Notes: generated by a model not told the origin, from the sequence alone. A DNA stretch of 64,000 nt from Cupriavidus pauculus (GCF_002858765.1 NZ_PJRP01000008.1:238019-302018), one strand, 5' to 3'; positions 46,424 to 55,807 are shown, counted from the stretch's first letter. Program-made: numbers and translations.

Positions 46424-49382
46424 GGATCGGATCATTGACCGCTGGCGTCTCGAAACGCAGCGTGTTGTTGTTCTCGCGCACACCACGGGCAGGCTTGCCA
46501 TCGATGGTCACGCTGCACTGGCCGGCATTGGCTAGCCGGAAGAACGGCTTGTAGTAGCCGGCAAAGCTGAAACGGGTGGTATTGCCGTCGCGGCGCCAGT
46601 CGCGCACCAGGCCATTGGCCTCGGGCAGTTCCGGCACGGCGCGCGAGGCGGCCGGCACGAAGCCGAAGCGCGCGTCGCCACCATCCAGGTGCACGTACAC
46701 ACCGCCGCCGGGCGCCGGCGACGAGCCGGTCACGCCCCGGGCGGTGGCCACGTCGGGCACGCCCGCGCCGGTCCAGCGCAGGTTGCGCAGGTTGCCGTCG
46801 CCACGTACCAGCCATGCGCCACTGGCCGGCGCGCCGTTGGCTCCCTCGCCCAGTTCGCGTGCCACGGCCATGCCCTGCCAGTCCAGCACCTTGTACACGT
46901 AGTCGGTGGAATGGATCGGCAGCAGCGGCTGCTTCAGCGCGTAGTCGTACACCGTGCGCAGCGCCTTCAGCGATGCCACCTTGGTGCCCGAATAGCTGTG
47001 GTAGTAGATGTTCAGCGCCTTGAAGCGGTACGGCCGATCGGTCAGCTCCCAGGTTTCGATCAGGCGCTCGAATCCGTAGAACGGGCCGTGCCACAGGTTC
47101 GTGTAGATGTTCTCGTTCTGGTTGGTGGCGAACACCTGGAACGTGTTGTCGGCCTTGTTCACGCCCAGCGGCGCGATGGCCGTCCATGTGGGGTTGCTGC
47201 GCGTGATCATGGTGTCGCCACCGTTCATGTTCAGCACGCCGGCCGCATTGGCCAGCTTTATGGCCTCCGGCGGCGCCTGGCAGTCACCGGGCCACAGCAC
47301 CATCTTCACGGGCTTGTTCGGGGACAGCACGCGGTTGATGTAGTCGATGGAGCCACCGATCTCGCGGTTCAGGTTCATCTTGTAGCCGGGGATCTTGAGG
47401 TGATAGTCCTCGTCGCCCTCGGTCACCCTGGCGTCGCTCGGGCCGGCCACGGTACGCTGCCACTCGAACGGGTGCGAGTACGTGTGCGTGGCCACCTCCA
47501 CGTACGGCTGCGCGAAGATCTTGCGCGCAATGGGTTCGAGCTGCGACGTAAGTTGCGGATACATGCCCGACTTGCCCACCTCGCCCTCGATCACCGACAT
47601 CGTCATCGGCAGGCGGTACTTGTCGAAGATCTCGCGGAACAGCACCTCGCCGGCAAAGCCGCCGCCCGGAATCTCGGCGCGGGACGCAAAGCCGTCGCCA
47701 TCGATGTGGATGGTGAACAGGCGCCGGCCGCTTTCGGTGGTGGTGTCGGGCACCGGCATCTGCGCCAGGCGCAGCGCCTGGCGCAGGAAGTCCACCGGCT
47801 GCACGATCCAGCGGTCCTGGTCGTTGGCCGAGTTCTGACGCACCGCGTACGGGTTGGTCACGTAGCCGCCCCACGGCGTGAGGGCCGCGGCGTCGTAAGT
47901 CAGCGTGCCGGAGCGCAGGCGGAGCAGCGAGCGGGTGTCGGCCGCACCGTCCGCCACCTGCACCGGCACGGCTTCGGCGCGATCGGGCGCCACGGCCTGC
48001 TCGAAGCCCATCATCTTGTCCTGCGACACGATCTGCACCGGCCCCGAGACCCGGCCCTTGACGGCCTTCAGTCCCAGCATGCGCGCCACCGCGCCCGAGG
48101 GCTGGGCGCCGAAGCCGTTCATGAACACCACCGGAATGCCCTGCCCGATCTGCTTTTCCACCCAGGCGTAGAAGCGGCCCGGGTTCTGCGTGAAGTTGCC
48201 GTTGGCCCAGACCACCACGCCGGCGTAGCGGTCCGGCGTGATCTCAGGCAGCGCGTCGCGCGTCTCGGCGAAGTCCACCCGGTAGCCCAGGTAGTTGATC
48301 GGCATCGACACGAAGCGCACGCCTTCGCTGTTGTCCACCACCACGCCCGGCTGGCTTTCCTGCACCACCAGCACGCGGCGCGGCAGCACCTCGATCTGGC
48401 CCACGCCCACCGTCTGCAGGCCGGAATCGGTCACGTACGGCGTGATGCCGAGCGCGCGGATACGGCGTGCGGCGTCGCGCTGGCACTTGCGGTCGGCCGG
48501 CGGGCAGTAGTCGATCGAGATGACCGGCAGCTTGTACTGGTCACGAATGATGCGAGCCTGGTTCAGCAGCCAGTCGCGGTCCTGCTGGCTGACCTCGGTG
48601 TAGGCACCCTGCGCCTGGTTCCAGCCCCGGAACAGCGACTCGAACACCACGCCATAAGCCAGCGCGTGCACCTGCGGCAGGATCTCGAAGCCGCGGTTGA
48701 ACAGCAGCTTTGCGTCGGGATAGCGCGCCTTGATGGCCTGGATCACCCGCACCATGCCGGCTTCCTGCTTGGCGCGGTCGGCGTCGGTCTTGGCTACCAG
48801 GTGGTACGAATCCATCGTGTCGATGAAAAAGCCGCGGTAGCCGCGATCCCACAGCGGCGCGACAACCTTGTCGACATAGAAAGCGGGCCAGCCTTCGGCG
48901 GCCTGGTCAACCACTCGGGCATTCCAGGCGTCATTGCTGCCGGTGAGCCAGGTTTTCGGGATGTCCTTGAAGTACGCGCGGCTGGGCAGCACCTCGCCCA
49001 GGCTGACGTAGGCAAACCACGCCGTATTGGGGGTCTTGGCCTGGCGCGGGTCGAAACCGCTGTCGGGCTCGACCACCGCCACGTCAAACGCCTGCAACAG
49101 GTCGACGGGCGGCTTGCTGCCGTAGTGAAAGGCGACGTTGGGGGCGGCCCGGGTGCTGTCGGCCATGGGGGCCTGCACGGTCTGGGCGCCCTGGACGGTC
49201 TGGACGGTCTGGGCCAACGCATTGGCCGACGGCGTCAGCGCGCCCAGCATCGCGGCGCCTGCCGATGCCACGACGGCCACGGCCAGCATGGCGTGGCGGC
49301 AAACCCGCCCCACGGCGCGGCGTGGCGCATCGTTGCCAACCTCATGGAAAAGTCCCCGGATTAAACGCTGCAATGGCTTCAC
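46386..49382 (-). CDS. pelA: Bifunctional Pel hydrolase/deacetylase PelA
   Basis: A 998-residue periplasmic protein. An N-terminal signal region (about 30-57) is followed by a short TVQ repeat, a glycoside-hydrolase domain (about 80-330; the family's catalytic Glu is likely in VVFESLF), a Rossmann-like middle part, and a CE4-type deacetylase (IDGDGFASRAE and the HTYSHPFEW metal-binding pair), then a beta-rich C-terminal domain. It removes acetyl groups so that Pel becomes cationic, and trims the chain. ATG at 49382. First gene of the pel operon; promoter probably within the next 170 bases upstream, but I see no convincing -10/-35 pair. Confidence 0.95.
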   Translation of the reverse strand: MKPLQRLIRGLFHEVGNDAPRRAVGRVCRHAMLAVAVVASAGAAMLGALTPSANALAQTVQTVQGAQTVQAPMADSTRAAPNVAFHYGSKPPVDLLQAFDVAVVEPDSGFDPRQAKTPNTAWFAYVSLGEVLPSRAYFKDIPKTWLTGSNDAWNARVVDQAAEGWPAFYVDKVVAPLWDRGYRGFFIDTMDSYHLVAKTDADRAKQEAGMVRVIQAIKARYPDAKLLFNRGFEILPQVHALAYGVVFESLFRGWNQAQGAYTEVSQQDRDWLLNQARIIRDQYKLPVISIDYCPPADRKCQRDAARRIRALGITPYVTDSGLQTVGVGQIEVLPRRVLVVQESQPGVVVDNSEGVRFVSMPINYLGYRVDFAETRDALPEITPDRYAGVVVWANGNFTQNPGRFYAWVEKQIGQGIPVVFMNGFGAQPSGAVARMLGLKAVKGRVSGPVQIVSQDKMMGFEQAVAPDRAEAVPVQVADGAADTRSLLRLRSGTLTYDAAALTPWGGYVTNPYAVRQNSANDQDRWIVQPVDFLRQALRLAQMPVPDTTTESGRRLFTIHIDGDGFASRAEIPGGGFAGEVLFREIFDKYRLPMTMSVIEGEVGKSGMYPQLTSQLEPIARKIFAQPYVEVATHTYSHPFEWQRTVAGPSDARVTEGDEDYHLKIPGYKMNLNREIGGSIDYINRVLSPNKPVKMVLWPGDCQAPPEAIKLANAAGVLNMNGGDTMITRSNPTWTAIAPLGVNKADNTFQVFATNQNENIYTNLWHGPFYGFERLIETWELTDRPYRFKALNIYYHSYSGTKVASLKALRTVYDYALKQPLLPIHSTDYVYKVLDWQGMAVARELGEGANGAPASGAWLVRGDGNLRNLRWTGAGVPDVATARGVTGSSPAPGGGVYVHLDGGDARFGFVPAASRAVPELPEANGLVRDWRRDGNTTRFSFAGYYKPFFRLANAGQCSVTIDGKPARGVRENNNTLRFETPAVNDPIHVQQQVEVRCGA

Positions 49383-50098
49383 TCGTTGTTGTCCGCTTTT
49401 TCTTCGTTGGTATGGCGCGCGGTCGTCGCTGCGCGTCCGGACGCATCCGCTTCGTGCGGCTCGCGCCCCGCATTATGCCGTCGACCCACTCGAACTAGTG
49501 TTTTTACTAATTCACGGGCAGGTCGGATGCTAGGCCATTCGCCGGACCGAGATTGTCAAAAATTGTGCCGAAACCGTCGGGACATACTGGCGTCACAGGC
49601 GCGCGTCACCCTGCCGGGTTTTGTCACGGCATGGCCCTGCATGGACGGAGGCACTGCAGAAAAACGCGGTAGCAAGACGGCCGGCGTCATGCCGGCGGCG
49701 GGCGCTGAAAGACCCGCGTGCCACGGACCCTGGCTAACTATGTATTGACATCTGATTCCCCGTTCTCGGATCCGGCACGCACCGCGCACCGTGATTTCCC
49801 GGCATGCGCGCATCGCTGCGGCGGCCAGCTTGTGGTTATGACGCGCATTGTCGGGGCATCATCCATTGGTCGCCATAGTCCATATGGAGTAGCGTTGGCG
49901 GAACGGATTTGTGGCATATATGGCAGCGTGGCGCCGCCGGGGGTTACGGCTGCGTACGAACTGTCGGTACCACAGATACGGAAATGCGGGTCATACCATC
50001 AGGCGATTCAGTCTGATGTCAGACAAATCTCCAAATGATGTAGAAATCTCTAATATCTGCTGTTCGCATGCCGAAATACCGTTAGGGGCATAGTCTGA
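49383..50098. other. Long gap between pelA and the cold-shock gene
   Basis: About 700 bases with no believable gene: the open frames are short, without ribosome sites and with poor codon use. It is more AT-rich near its right end. Visible structure: a hairpin CCGGC-GTCAT-GCCGG near 49680, a TTGACA on the minus strand at 49559-49554 that could be the -35 of pelA, and the perfect palindrome GTCTGATGTCAGAC at 50011-50024. Confidence 0.6.
50011..50024. promoter_or_regulatory. 14-bp palindrome upstream of the cold-shock gene
   Basis: GTCTGA-TG-TCAGAC, a perfect inverted repeat of the size bound by GntR or LuxR dimers, flanked by A/T. It lies 75 bp upstream of the cspA-type -35 element. No regulator is identified. 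Confidence 0.4.
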
Positions 50099-50126
50099 TT
50101 GACACGCGAAAAAAAACCGGCAGAAT
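50099..50126 (+). promoter_or_regulatory. Promoter of the cold-shock gene
   Basis: Consensus TTGACA (50099-50104), 16 bases, then CAGAAT (50121-50126). A start near 50133 leaves a 5' untranslated leader of about 100 bases, as in cspA-type genes where the leader folds as a cold sensor. Confidence 0.65.
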
Positions 50127-50234
50127 GGCTGCTCGCATGTGCACCGGCCTGTAGCGCTTTTGCTCCGGTTCGTTGTGAGCAACATGCTTGGTCGGGCAAT
50201 CACGCTCATTTGAAATTCAAGGTTGGATAGAAAT

Positions 50235-50438
50235 ATGGAAACCGGTACCGTTAAGTGGTTCAACGACGCAAAGGGCTTTGGCTTCATCACCCCGGACGCA
50301 GGCGGCAACGACCTGTTCGCGCATTTCTCGGCAATTGAAGGCAATGGCTTCAAGTCGCTGAAGGAAGGCCAGAAGGTCCGCTACGTGAAGGCCATGGGCC
50401 AGAAGGGCGAGCAGGCCACGAAGATCCAGGCCGTATAA
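50235..50438 (+). CDS. cspA: Cold-shock protein, CspA family
   Basis: A 67-residue OB-fold RNA chaperone. It has [15 protein letters not shown] (RNP1), DLFAHFSAI (RNP2) and the usual C-terminal EQATKIQAV, so every nucleic-acid-binding aromatic is kept. Start is the ATG at 50235 giving METGTVKWF; the open frame before it is not needed. It binds single-stranded RNA and relieves structure in the cold or in stationary phase. Ends at a strong terminator. Confidence 0.96.
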   Translation: METGTVKWFNDAKGFGFITPDAGGNDLFAHFSAIEGNGFKSLKEGQKVRYVKAMGQKGEQATKIQAV

Positions 50439-50470
50439 GCCTGAATCGCCGGGCCATTTATCTGGCCTGG

Positions 50471-50496
50471 GAAGCCCCGCTTCGGCGGGGCTTTCT
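50471..50496 (+). terminator. Intrinsic terminator of cspA
   Basis: AAGCCCCGC, loop TTCG, GCGGGGCTT, followed by a short T/C run. It begins 33 bases after the cspA stop. Confidence 0.8.
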
Positions 50497-50563
50497 GCAT
50501 TTATGCCGATCGATAATGTATTGCCTTGCTGACGTTTTGACCGGTCGGTCGATTAATACGCGA

Positions 50564-51103
50564 ATGGCATGGATTGTCGGGATTCCGATTGTCGTCCTAT
50601 TTATAGTCACGACAAATATCGTGCATGCCCAATCGCTGCGCAACTTTGGCAACGATCCGTTTGTGCGCGTTTCCAGCGCCATTGCGAGTTGCCCCGAACC
50701 AGCCGGACCACGGGTTTCCGAGGAGGAATGGAAACGCGAGGCACACCACCGCATCGAGGAAGGCAACCATTGTTATGCGGAAGGCCGCTGCCGGTTGGCT
50801 AACGCGTACCAATACGACAAGGAAATTGCCGAAGCACTGAAACGCCGCCTAGCAGACCTGGGCCGTACGCTGCCCGCCTGGCAAGACAGCTCGCTCTGGA
50901 TCATGGTGCGTGGGCGCTGGCTGACCGTGCAAGGCTGCGTAGGAAAGGATTTCAACCGTGCGGCGTTCCTGGCCGCGATGCGCGAAATTCCCGACGTCGA
51001 GAAGGTGATCGACCAGACCATCGCCATGCCGGCACGTGACGTACCGTACGCGCGATACCCCGCCAAAGATGCCTCATCAGTCACAAATACCCCGAATCGG
51101 TGA
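50564..51103 (+). CDS. Exported BON-domain-like protein
   Basis: A 179-residue protein. Residues 1-22 form a signal peptide or anchor (IVGIPIVVLFIVTTNIVHAQ). The C-terminal half (WIMVRGRWLTVQGCVGKDF, then REIPDVEKVIDQTI) has the beta-alpha-beta pattern of the BON domain, which binds phospholipid surfaces in OsmY-type periplasmic proteins. Four Cys in the middle may form disulphides. Start ATG at 50564. Its place before hpnD suggests an envelope role; this is inference. Confidence 0.7.
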   Translation: MAWIVGIPIVVLFIVTTNIVHAQSLRNFGNDPFVRVSSAIASCPEPAGPRVSEEEWKREAHHRIEEGNHCYAEGRCRLANAYQYDKEIAEALKRRLADLGRTLPAWQDSSLWIMVRGRWLTVQGCVGKDFNRAAFLAAMREIPDVEKVIDQTIAMPARDVPYARYPAKDASSVTNTPNR

Positions 51104-51190
51104 TGTTGCTATAATCGCCCGACCCTGAAAACCCAGAAACCAGGCGGCTTCCCATGAACCCGCCTGCTATTTAGCGTGCCGAGGAAACCC

Positions 51191-52039
51191 GTGGCCGGTA
51201 CTGAAATCGCAACGCCTGGCGCCCCGCTCGCCGGACCCGCCGTGTCTTCCGGTAGCTCGTTCCATACCGCCATGCGGATCCTGCCGCCGTCGCAGCGGCA
51301 GGCCATGTTTGAAATCTACGCGTTCTGCCGCGCCGTGGACGACATCGCCGACGGTGACACGCAGCACACCGACCGCCTAGCAGCACTGGAAGACTGGCGC
51401 TCGGACATCGCCGCCTGCTATGCAGGCAACGCGCCCGCCGCGCTGCGCTCGCTCGACGAACAGATCAAGGCGTTCAACCTGCAGCAGCAGGATTTCCACG
51501 CCGTCATCGACGGCATGATCATGGACGTCGTCAGCACGATCGTGGCGCCGGATGCGGCCACGCTCGACCTGTATTGCGACCGCGTGGCCAGCGCCGTGGG
51601 CCGCCTGGCGGTACGCGTGTTCGGCCTGGAGGAACAGCCGGGCATCGATCTGGCCCATCACCTGGGCCGTGCGTTGCAACTGACCAATATCCTGCGCGAT
51701 CTGGACGAGGACGCCGAGATCGGCCGGCTCTACCTGCCCGCCGAGGCGCTGGCCGCCGCCGGCATTCCGGCCGGGACGCCGCGTGCCGTCATCGATCATC
51801 CGGCGATCGATACGGTCTGCCGCGGCATCGCCCGCGACGCGCAGGCCCATTACGACGCGTCGGCCGCCATCATGGCGCGCCGCCCGTCGCGCGTGGTGCG
51901 CTCGCCGCGCATCATGTACGAGGTTTATCACGAGATCCTGACGCGCCTGCTGGCCCGTGGCTGGCTGGCCCCGCGCACGCGGGTGCGCGTCAACAAGGCC
52001 AAGCTCGCCTGGATCGTGCTGCGGCATGCCATTGCGTGA
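51191..52039 (+). CDS. hpnD: Presqualene diphosphate synthase HpnD
   Basis: A 282-residue squalene/phytoene-synthase-family enzyme that joins two farnesyl diphosphates into presqualene diphosphate. Both Asp-rich metal sites are intact: RAVDDIAD near residue 55 and LTNILRDLDEDAE near residue 165. The start is probably the GTG at 51191 behind AGGA; another GTG at 51176 is possible. HpnC and HpnE, which finish squalene, are not in the window. It is followed by shc and hpnG on the same strand. Confidence 0.9.
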   Translation: MAGTEIATPGAPLAGPAVSSGSSFHTAMRILPPSQRQAMFEIYAFCRAVDDIADGDTQHTDRLAALEDWRSDIAACYAGNAPAALRSLDEQIKAFNLQQQDFHAVIDGMIMDVVSTIVAPDAATLDLYCDRVASAVGRLAVRVFGLEEQPGIDLAHHLGRALQLTNILRDLDEDAEIGRLYLPAEALAAAGIPAGTPRAVIDHPAIDTVCRGIARDAQAHYDASAAIMARRPSRVVRSPRIMYEVYHEILTRLLARGWLAPRTRVRVNKAKLAWIVLRHAIA

Positions 52040-52113
52040 ACCCCCGTTTTCTGCCGATGTGATGCACGCGGCCGTGGCCGCCGCATTGCCATGAGAGAAG
52101 TGCCCCCGAATTG

Positions 52114-54114
52114 ATGAACCAGGCTGCAACGATCACCCGCCCTCATGACGACGCGCTGAACCGGCGTTCCACCGAGGCGTCCCTGCCCGATCCGCTCGAC
52201 GACGGCATCGCGCACGCCGTGGATGCGCTGCTGGCGCAGCAGCAGGACGACGGCCACTGGGTCTACGAGCTCGAAGCCGACGCCACCATCCCGGCCGAGT
52301 ACATCCTGATGGTGCATTACCTGGGCGAGACGCCCGACCTGGCGCTGGAAGGCAAGATCGCCAACTACCTGCGTCGCATCCAGAATGCCGACGGCGGCTG
52401 GCCGCTGTTCCACGCGGGCGGCTCCGACGTCAGCGCCAGCGTCAAGGCGTATTTCGCGCTGAAGATGGCCGGCGACGACCCCGAAGCCGAGCACATGCGC
52501 CGGGCGCGCAACCGCATCCACGCGATGGGCGGCGCCGAGGAAAGCAACGTGTTCACGCGCACGCTGCTGGCCCTGTACGGCGTGATGCCGTGGCAGGCCG
52601 TGCCGATGATGCCCGTGGAAATCATGCTGCTGCCCGAGTGGTTTCCGTTCCATCTGTCGAAGGTGTCGTACTGGGCGCGCACGGTCATCGTGCCGTTGCT
52701 GGTGCTGAACAGCCTGCGGCCGCAGGCGCGCAACCCCCGCAATATCGGCATCGACGAACTGTTCGTGCGACCGTGCCAGGCTACGCGCCTGCCGCGCCGC
52801 GCGCCGCACCAGAGCCCGCTGTGGGTGGGCGTGTTCCGCGCGCTGGATGCCGTGGTGCGCATGGCCGAACCGCTATTTCCGCGCAGCATGCGCCAGCGCG
52901 CCATCGAGCGCGCCCGCGCGTTCACGGTGGAGCGCCTGAACGGCGAGGACGGCCTGGGCGCGATCTTCCCGGCGATGGTCAACTCGGTGCTGATGTTCGA
53001 CGTGCTGGGCGTGCCAGCCGACGACCCGGATCGCGCCATTGCCCGCAAGTCCATCGACAAGCTGCTGGTGGTGCGCGACGACGAAGCCTACTGCCAGCCG
53101 TGCCTGTCGCCGGTGTGGGACACCTCGCTGGCCGCCCACGCCCTGCTGGAAGTGGGCGAGCCGCGCGCGATTGCCGCAGCATCGCGCGGGCTGGACTGGC
53201 TGGTGCCGCTGCAGGAACTGGAATTGCGCGGCGACTGGACCGTGCGGCGCCCGAACGTGCGGCCGGGCGGCTGGGCGTTCCAGTACAACAATGCGCACTA
53301 CCCCGACGTGGACGACACGGCCGTGGTGGCCGCCGCGATGGACCGCGCCGAGCGCGGCGACTGCTCGAACCGCTACACACCCGCCATCGCGCGCGCCTGC
53401 GAGTGGGTCATCGGCATGCAGAGCAGCAACGGCGGCTGGGGCGCGTTCGAGCCCGAGAACACCCATCTCTACCTGAACAACATCCCGTTCGCCGATCACG
53501 GCGCGCTGCTGGACCCACCCACCGCCGATGTATCGGCGCGCTGCCTGGCCATGCTGTGCCAGCTGGGCCAGATGCCGGCCAACAGCGAACCGGCGGCCCG
53601 TGCGCTGCGCTACGTGCTGGACGAGCAGGAGGCCGACGGCAGCTGGTTTGGCCGCTGGGGCACCAACTATATCTATGGCACGTGGAGCGCGCTGTGCGGC
53701 CTCAACGCCGCCGGCATTGGCGCCGGCGCACCCGAGATGCAGCGTGCCGCGCGGTGGCTGGCATCCGTCCAGAACGCGGACGGCGGCTGGGGCGAATCGG
53801 GCGACAGCTACAAGCTCGAATACCACGGCTACGAGCAGGCACCCAGCACGGCATCGCAGACCGCCTGGGCCATGCTGGGCATGATGGCCGCCGGCGCCGG
53901 CGATCACCCGGCCGTGGCACGCGGCGTGGAATATCTGCTGCGCACGCAGGCTAGCCATGGCTTCTGGGACGAGCCGTACTTCACGGCGGTGGGCTTCCCG
54001 CGCGTGTTCTATCTGCGCTACCACGGCTATTCGCGCTTTTTCCCGCTTTGGGCGCTGGCGCGCTTCCGCAACCTGTTGCGCGACGGCAACCACGCCGTGG
54101 CCTGGGGGCTGTGA
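52114..54114 (+). CDS. shc: Squalene-hopene cyclase Shc (HpnF)
   Basis: A 666-residue monotopic inner-membrane enzyme that folds squalene into hopene and hopanol. The catalytic acid motif DVDDTA is at about residues 398-403, and several QW repeats are visible (for example QNADGGWPLFH, SSNGGWGAF, QEADGSWFGRWG, QNADGGWGES). Length and motif order are as in other proteobacterial cyclases. Start ATG at 52114 (a TTG just before is also in frame). The stop overlaps or abuts the hpnG start. Confidence 0.96.
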   Translation: MNQAATITRPHDDALNRRSTEASLPDPLDDGIAHAVDALLAQQQDDGHWVYELEADATIPAEYILMVHYLGETPDLALEGKIANYLRRIQNADGGWPLFHAGGSDVSASVKAYFALKMAGDDPEAEHMRRARNRIHAMGGAEESNVFTRTLLALYGVMPWQAVPMMPVEIMLLPEWFPFHLSKVSYWARTVIVPLLVLNSLRPQARNPRNIGIDELFVRPCQATRLPRRAPHQSPLWVGVFRALDAVVRMAEPLFPRSMRQRAIERARAFTVERLNGEDGLGAIFPAMVNSVLMFDVLGVPADDPDRAIARKSIDKLLVVRDDEAYCQPCLSPVWDTSLAAHALLEVGEPRAIAAASRGLDWLVPLQELELRGDWTVRRPNVRPGGWAFQYNNAHYPDVDDTAVVAAAMDRAERGDCSNRYTPAIARACEWVIGMQSSNGGWGAFEPENTHLYLNNIPFADHGALLDPPTADVSARCLAMLCQLGQMPANSEPAARALRYVLDEQEADGSWFGRWGTNYIYGTWSALCGLNAAGIGAGAPEMQRAARWLASVQNADGGWGESGDSYKLEYHGYEQAPSTASQTAWAMLGMMAAGAGDHPAVARGVEYLLRTQASHGFWDEPYFTAVGFPRVFYLRYHGYSRFFPLWALARFRNLLRDGNHAVAWGL

Positions 54115-54119
54115 GCGCC

Positions 54120-54806
54120 GTGGCAACTCAGCAATCGCCGGTACTCGTGGTATGCGGGATGGATTTTGAAGCCCGCATCGCGGCCAGCCCCGAGGTAGAG
54201 ACGCTGTACGGCCAGCGCGGCGTGATGCTGGCGCGTTCGCTGGACATTCGCCTGATGCAGGGCTGCGCCGGCGTCATCAGCTTCGGCGTGGCCGGCGGAC
54301 TCGACCCCACGCTGCCGCCCGGCGCCGTCATCGTCGCCACGGCCGTGCGCAGCGGTCAGACGTCGTACAGCACGGCGCCCTACTGGACCGCTGCATTGCG
54401 CCGCGCCCTGCCCCATGCCGAAAGCGGCCTGCTGGCCGGCTCGGACACCCCCGTGCTGACCGTGGCCGACAAGACGGCACTCCATGACTCGCATGGCGCC
54501 CTGGCCGTCGACATGGAATCCCATATCGCTGCACGCGCCGCCCAGGCGCTGGGCATCCCGTTCGCCGCGCTGCGCGTTGTGATCGACCCCGCCGACCGCG
54601 CCGTGCCGCCGCTGGCATTCGCCGGCATGGCAGCCGACGGCAGCACCGACGTCGGCGCGGTTATCCGCGGCCTGCTCACGGCGCCGCACCAACTCGGCGG
54701 CCTGCTGCGGCTGGGACGCGACGCATCGATCGCGAAGAAGGCGTTGGCGGGGGCGCGCGACGCGGTGGGTGCGGGCTTTGCATTCCCCTCGCCTGTCGCC
54801 GCCTGA
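54120..54806 (+). CDS. hpnG: Adenosylhopane nucleosidase HpnG
   Basis: A 228-residue purine-nucleoside-phosphorylase-like protein that removes adenine from adenosylhopane to give ribosylhopane. The fold shows VVCGMDFEARIA at the N-terminus, the GVISFGVAGGLDPTLPPG loop, and the active-site VDMESHIAARAAQ (Met-Glu pair). The start is a GTG: 54120, 11 bases after a GGGGG, or 54111, which overlaps the shc stop. HpnH upstream makes its substrate. Confidence 0.9.
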   Translation: MATQQSPVLVVCGMDFEARIAASPEVETLYGQRGVMLARSLDIRLMQGCAGVISFGVAGGLDPTLPPGAVIVATAVRSGQTSYSTAPYWTAALRRALPHAESGLLAGSDTPVLTVADKTALHDSHGALAVDMESHIAARAAQALGIPFAALRVVIDPADRAVPPLAFAGMAADGSTDVGAVIRGLLTAPHQLGGLLRLGRDASIAKKALAGARDAVGAGFAFPSPVAA

Positions 54807-54870
54807 GGTGGCATTTCCGCGGATGCACCGCGCCCCTTGATTCCGGAACGAACGCGGCCTCAACCCTCCC

Positions 54871-54890
54871 CACCAATCGAAGGATTGGTG
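54871..54890. terminator. Hairpin after hpnG
   Basis: CACCAATC, tetraloop GAAG, GATTGGTG, eight perfect pairs, 64 bases after the hpnG stop. No T-run follows, so termination strength is doubtful; the gene on the other side is read the opposite way. Confidence 0.45.
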
Positions 54891-54908
54891 CAGGGCAACT
54901 CCTTCAGT

Positions 54909-55580
54909 TCACAGGATGATCGGAACGCCTGCCCTGGAGAGTATCAAGATTGGCACGAGTGGAATCGCTGCCAGCACAAGGACACCGTCAACCGCCTCGG
55001 TCAGCGGTGTGAGAAGAACCATCGCCGGCTTGGCGCGCCTGGAGCATTCCTCGACCGTGACCTCGTAGGACCGATTCAGCGGTTTCATGGAGCCGGGCAT
55101 CCTGAAGCCACCCGCCGAGTACCGCTCGCCCCTGAGGTCATAGCTGCCTCGCATATTCGTCCTTGACCCGTAGAGTCCGAACGCCCGCGCGCTCGCATAC
55201 TCCGCATCGTCGAGATCGCTCAGGGTCAATCCAATGGCACCAGACACAACACCGCCAGGCTCCACGCGGAACGTGGACAAGTGGGCGGTCAGCTTCTGAT
55301 GCAGCGGCGAATGCAGAAGTTCGGCGAATTGCGGCTTCACATCGAAGATGCAATGATGTTTCGGTGCGATCACCACGAGCTTCGTGCCATCCGCCGTCAT
55401 CATGACCTGATCGATGACTTCCTCGTATTTCCCTTTGCGCTCAAGACTGGTCGCATCGCTGACCAGTTTGTGCGTGACACAGCCGGACGCACCGAACAGC
55501 GGCAGCATGGAAAGGACTAGCATTCGACGGCGCCTGGAGACCTCCCGGCAGATGGGTGTGTGCGTGATCGAGCCTGACAT
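54909..55580 (-). CDS. Lipoprotein of unknown function
   Basis: A 223-residue lipoprotein from the ATG at 55580, with AAGGGG upstream. An Arg-rich n-region (RRRRM) precedes a hydrophobic stretch ending in the lipobox GASGC. The mature part has no family that I recognise; near its C-terminus a 20-residue hydrophobic segment (VLVLAAIPLVPILI) may form a second membrane contact. Base composition is lower in GC than its neighbours, which could mean a later arrival. It stands alone between hpnG and the citrate operon. Confidence 0.75.
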   Translation of the reverse strand: MSGSITHTPICREVSRRRRMLVLSMLPLFGASGCVTHKLVSDATSLERKGKYEEVIDQVMMTADGTKLVVIAPKHHCIFDVKPQFAELLHSPLHQKLTAHLSTFRVEPGGVVSGAIGLTLSDLDDAEYASARAFGLYGSRTNMRGSYDLRGERYSAGGFRMPGSMKPLNRSYEVTVEECSRRAKPAMVLLTPLTEAVDGVLVLAAIPLVPILILSRAGVPIIL

Positions 55581-55753
55581 GGATGGATACCCCTTCAAGT
55601 TGCGTGCCGTGCAATCGCTGCCGACACCGAACGGGAAAGGCTATCGATAAGTCACTTCGATTTGGATCGGGGAAAAATGAAATTGCAAAAGCTGGACATC
55701 CAACGCTCGCGTGCGGCCATTTGCATCGCTTTCCGATTGCGCTCTTCCCCCGC

Positions 55754-55782
55754 TTGACAGCCCTCCCCATCGCTCCTATTCT
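55754..55782 (+). promoter_or_regulatory. Strong sigma-70 promoter of the Bug/CoA-transferase operon
   Basis: Consensus TTGACA (55754-55759), a 17-base spacer, then TATTCT (55777-55782). Transcription would begin near 55789, just before the palindrome at 55808. Confidence 0.75.
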
Positions 55783-55807
55783 CACGATCATTCCTTCTTT
55801 AAGATCG

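Noticed and set aside
43814..46438. An 874-codon plus-strand open frame over pelB
   Set aside because: Antisense shadow of pelB, with no ribosome site and His/Gln/Arg-rich translation.
49718..50038. A 106-codon open frame in the gap before cspA
   Set aside because: No ribosome site, mixed composition and no recognisable domain; it covers the palindrome at 50011.
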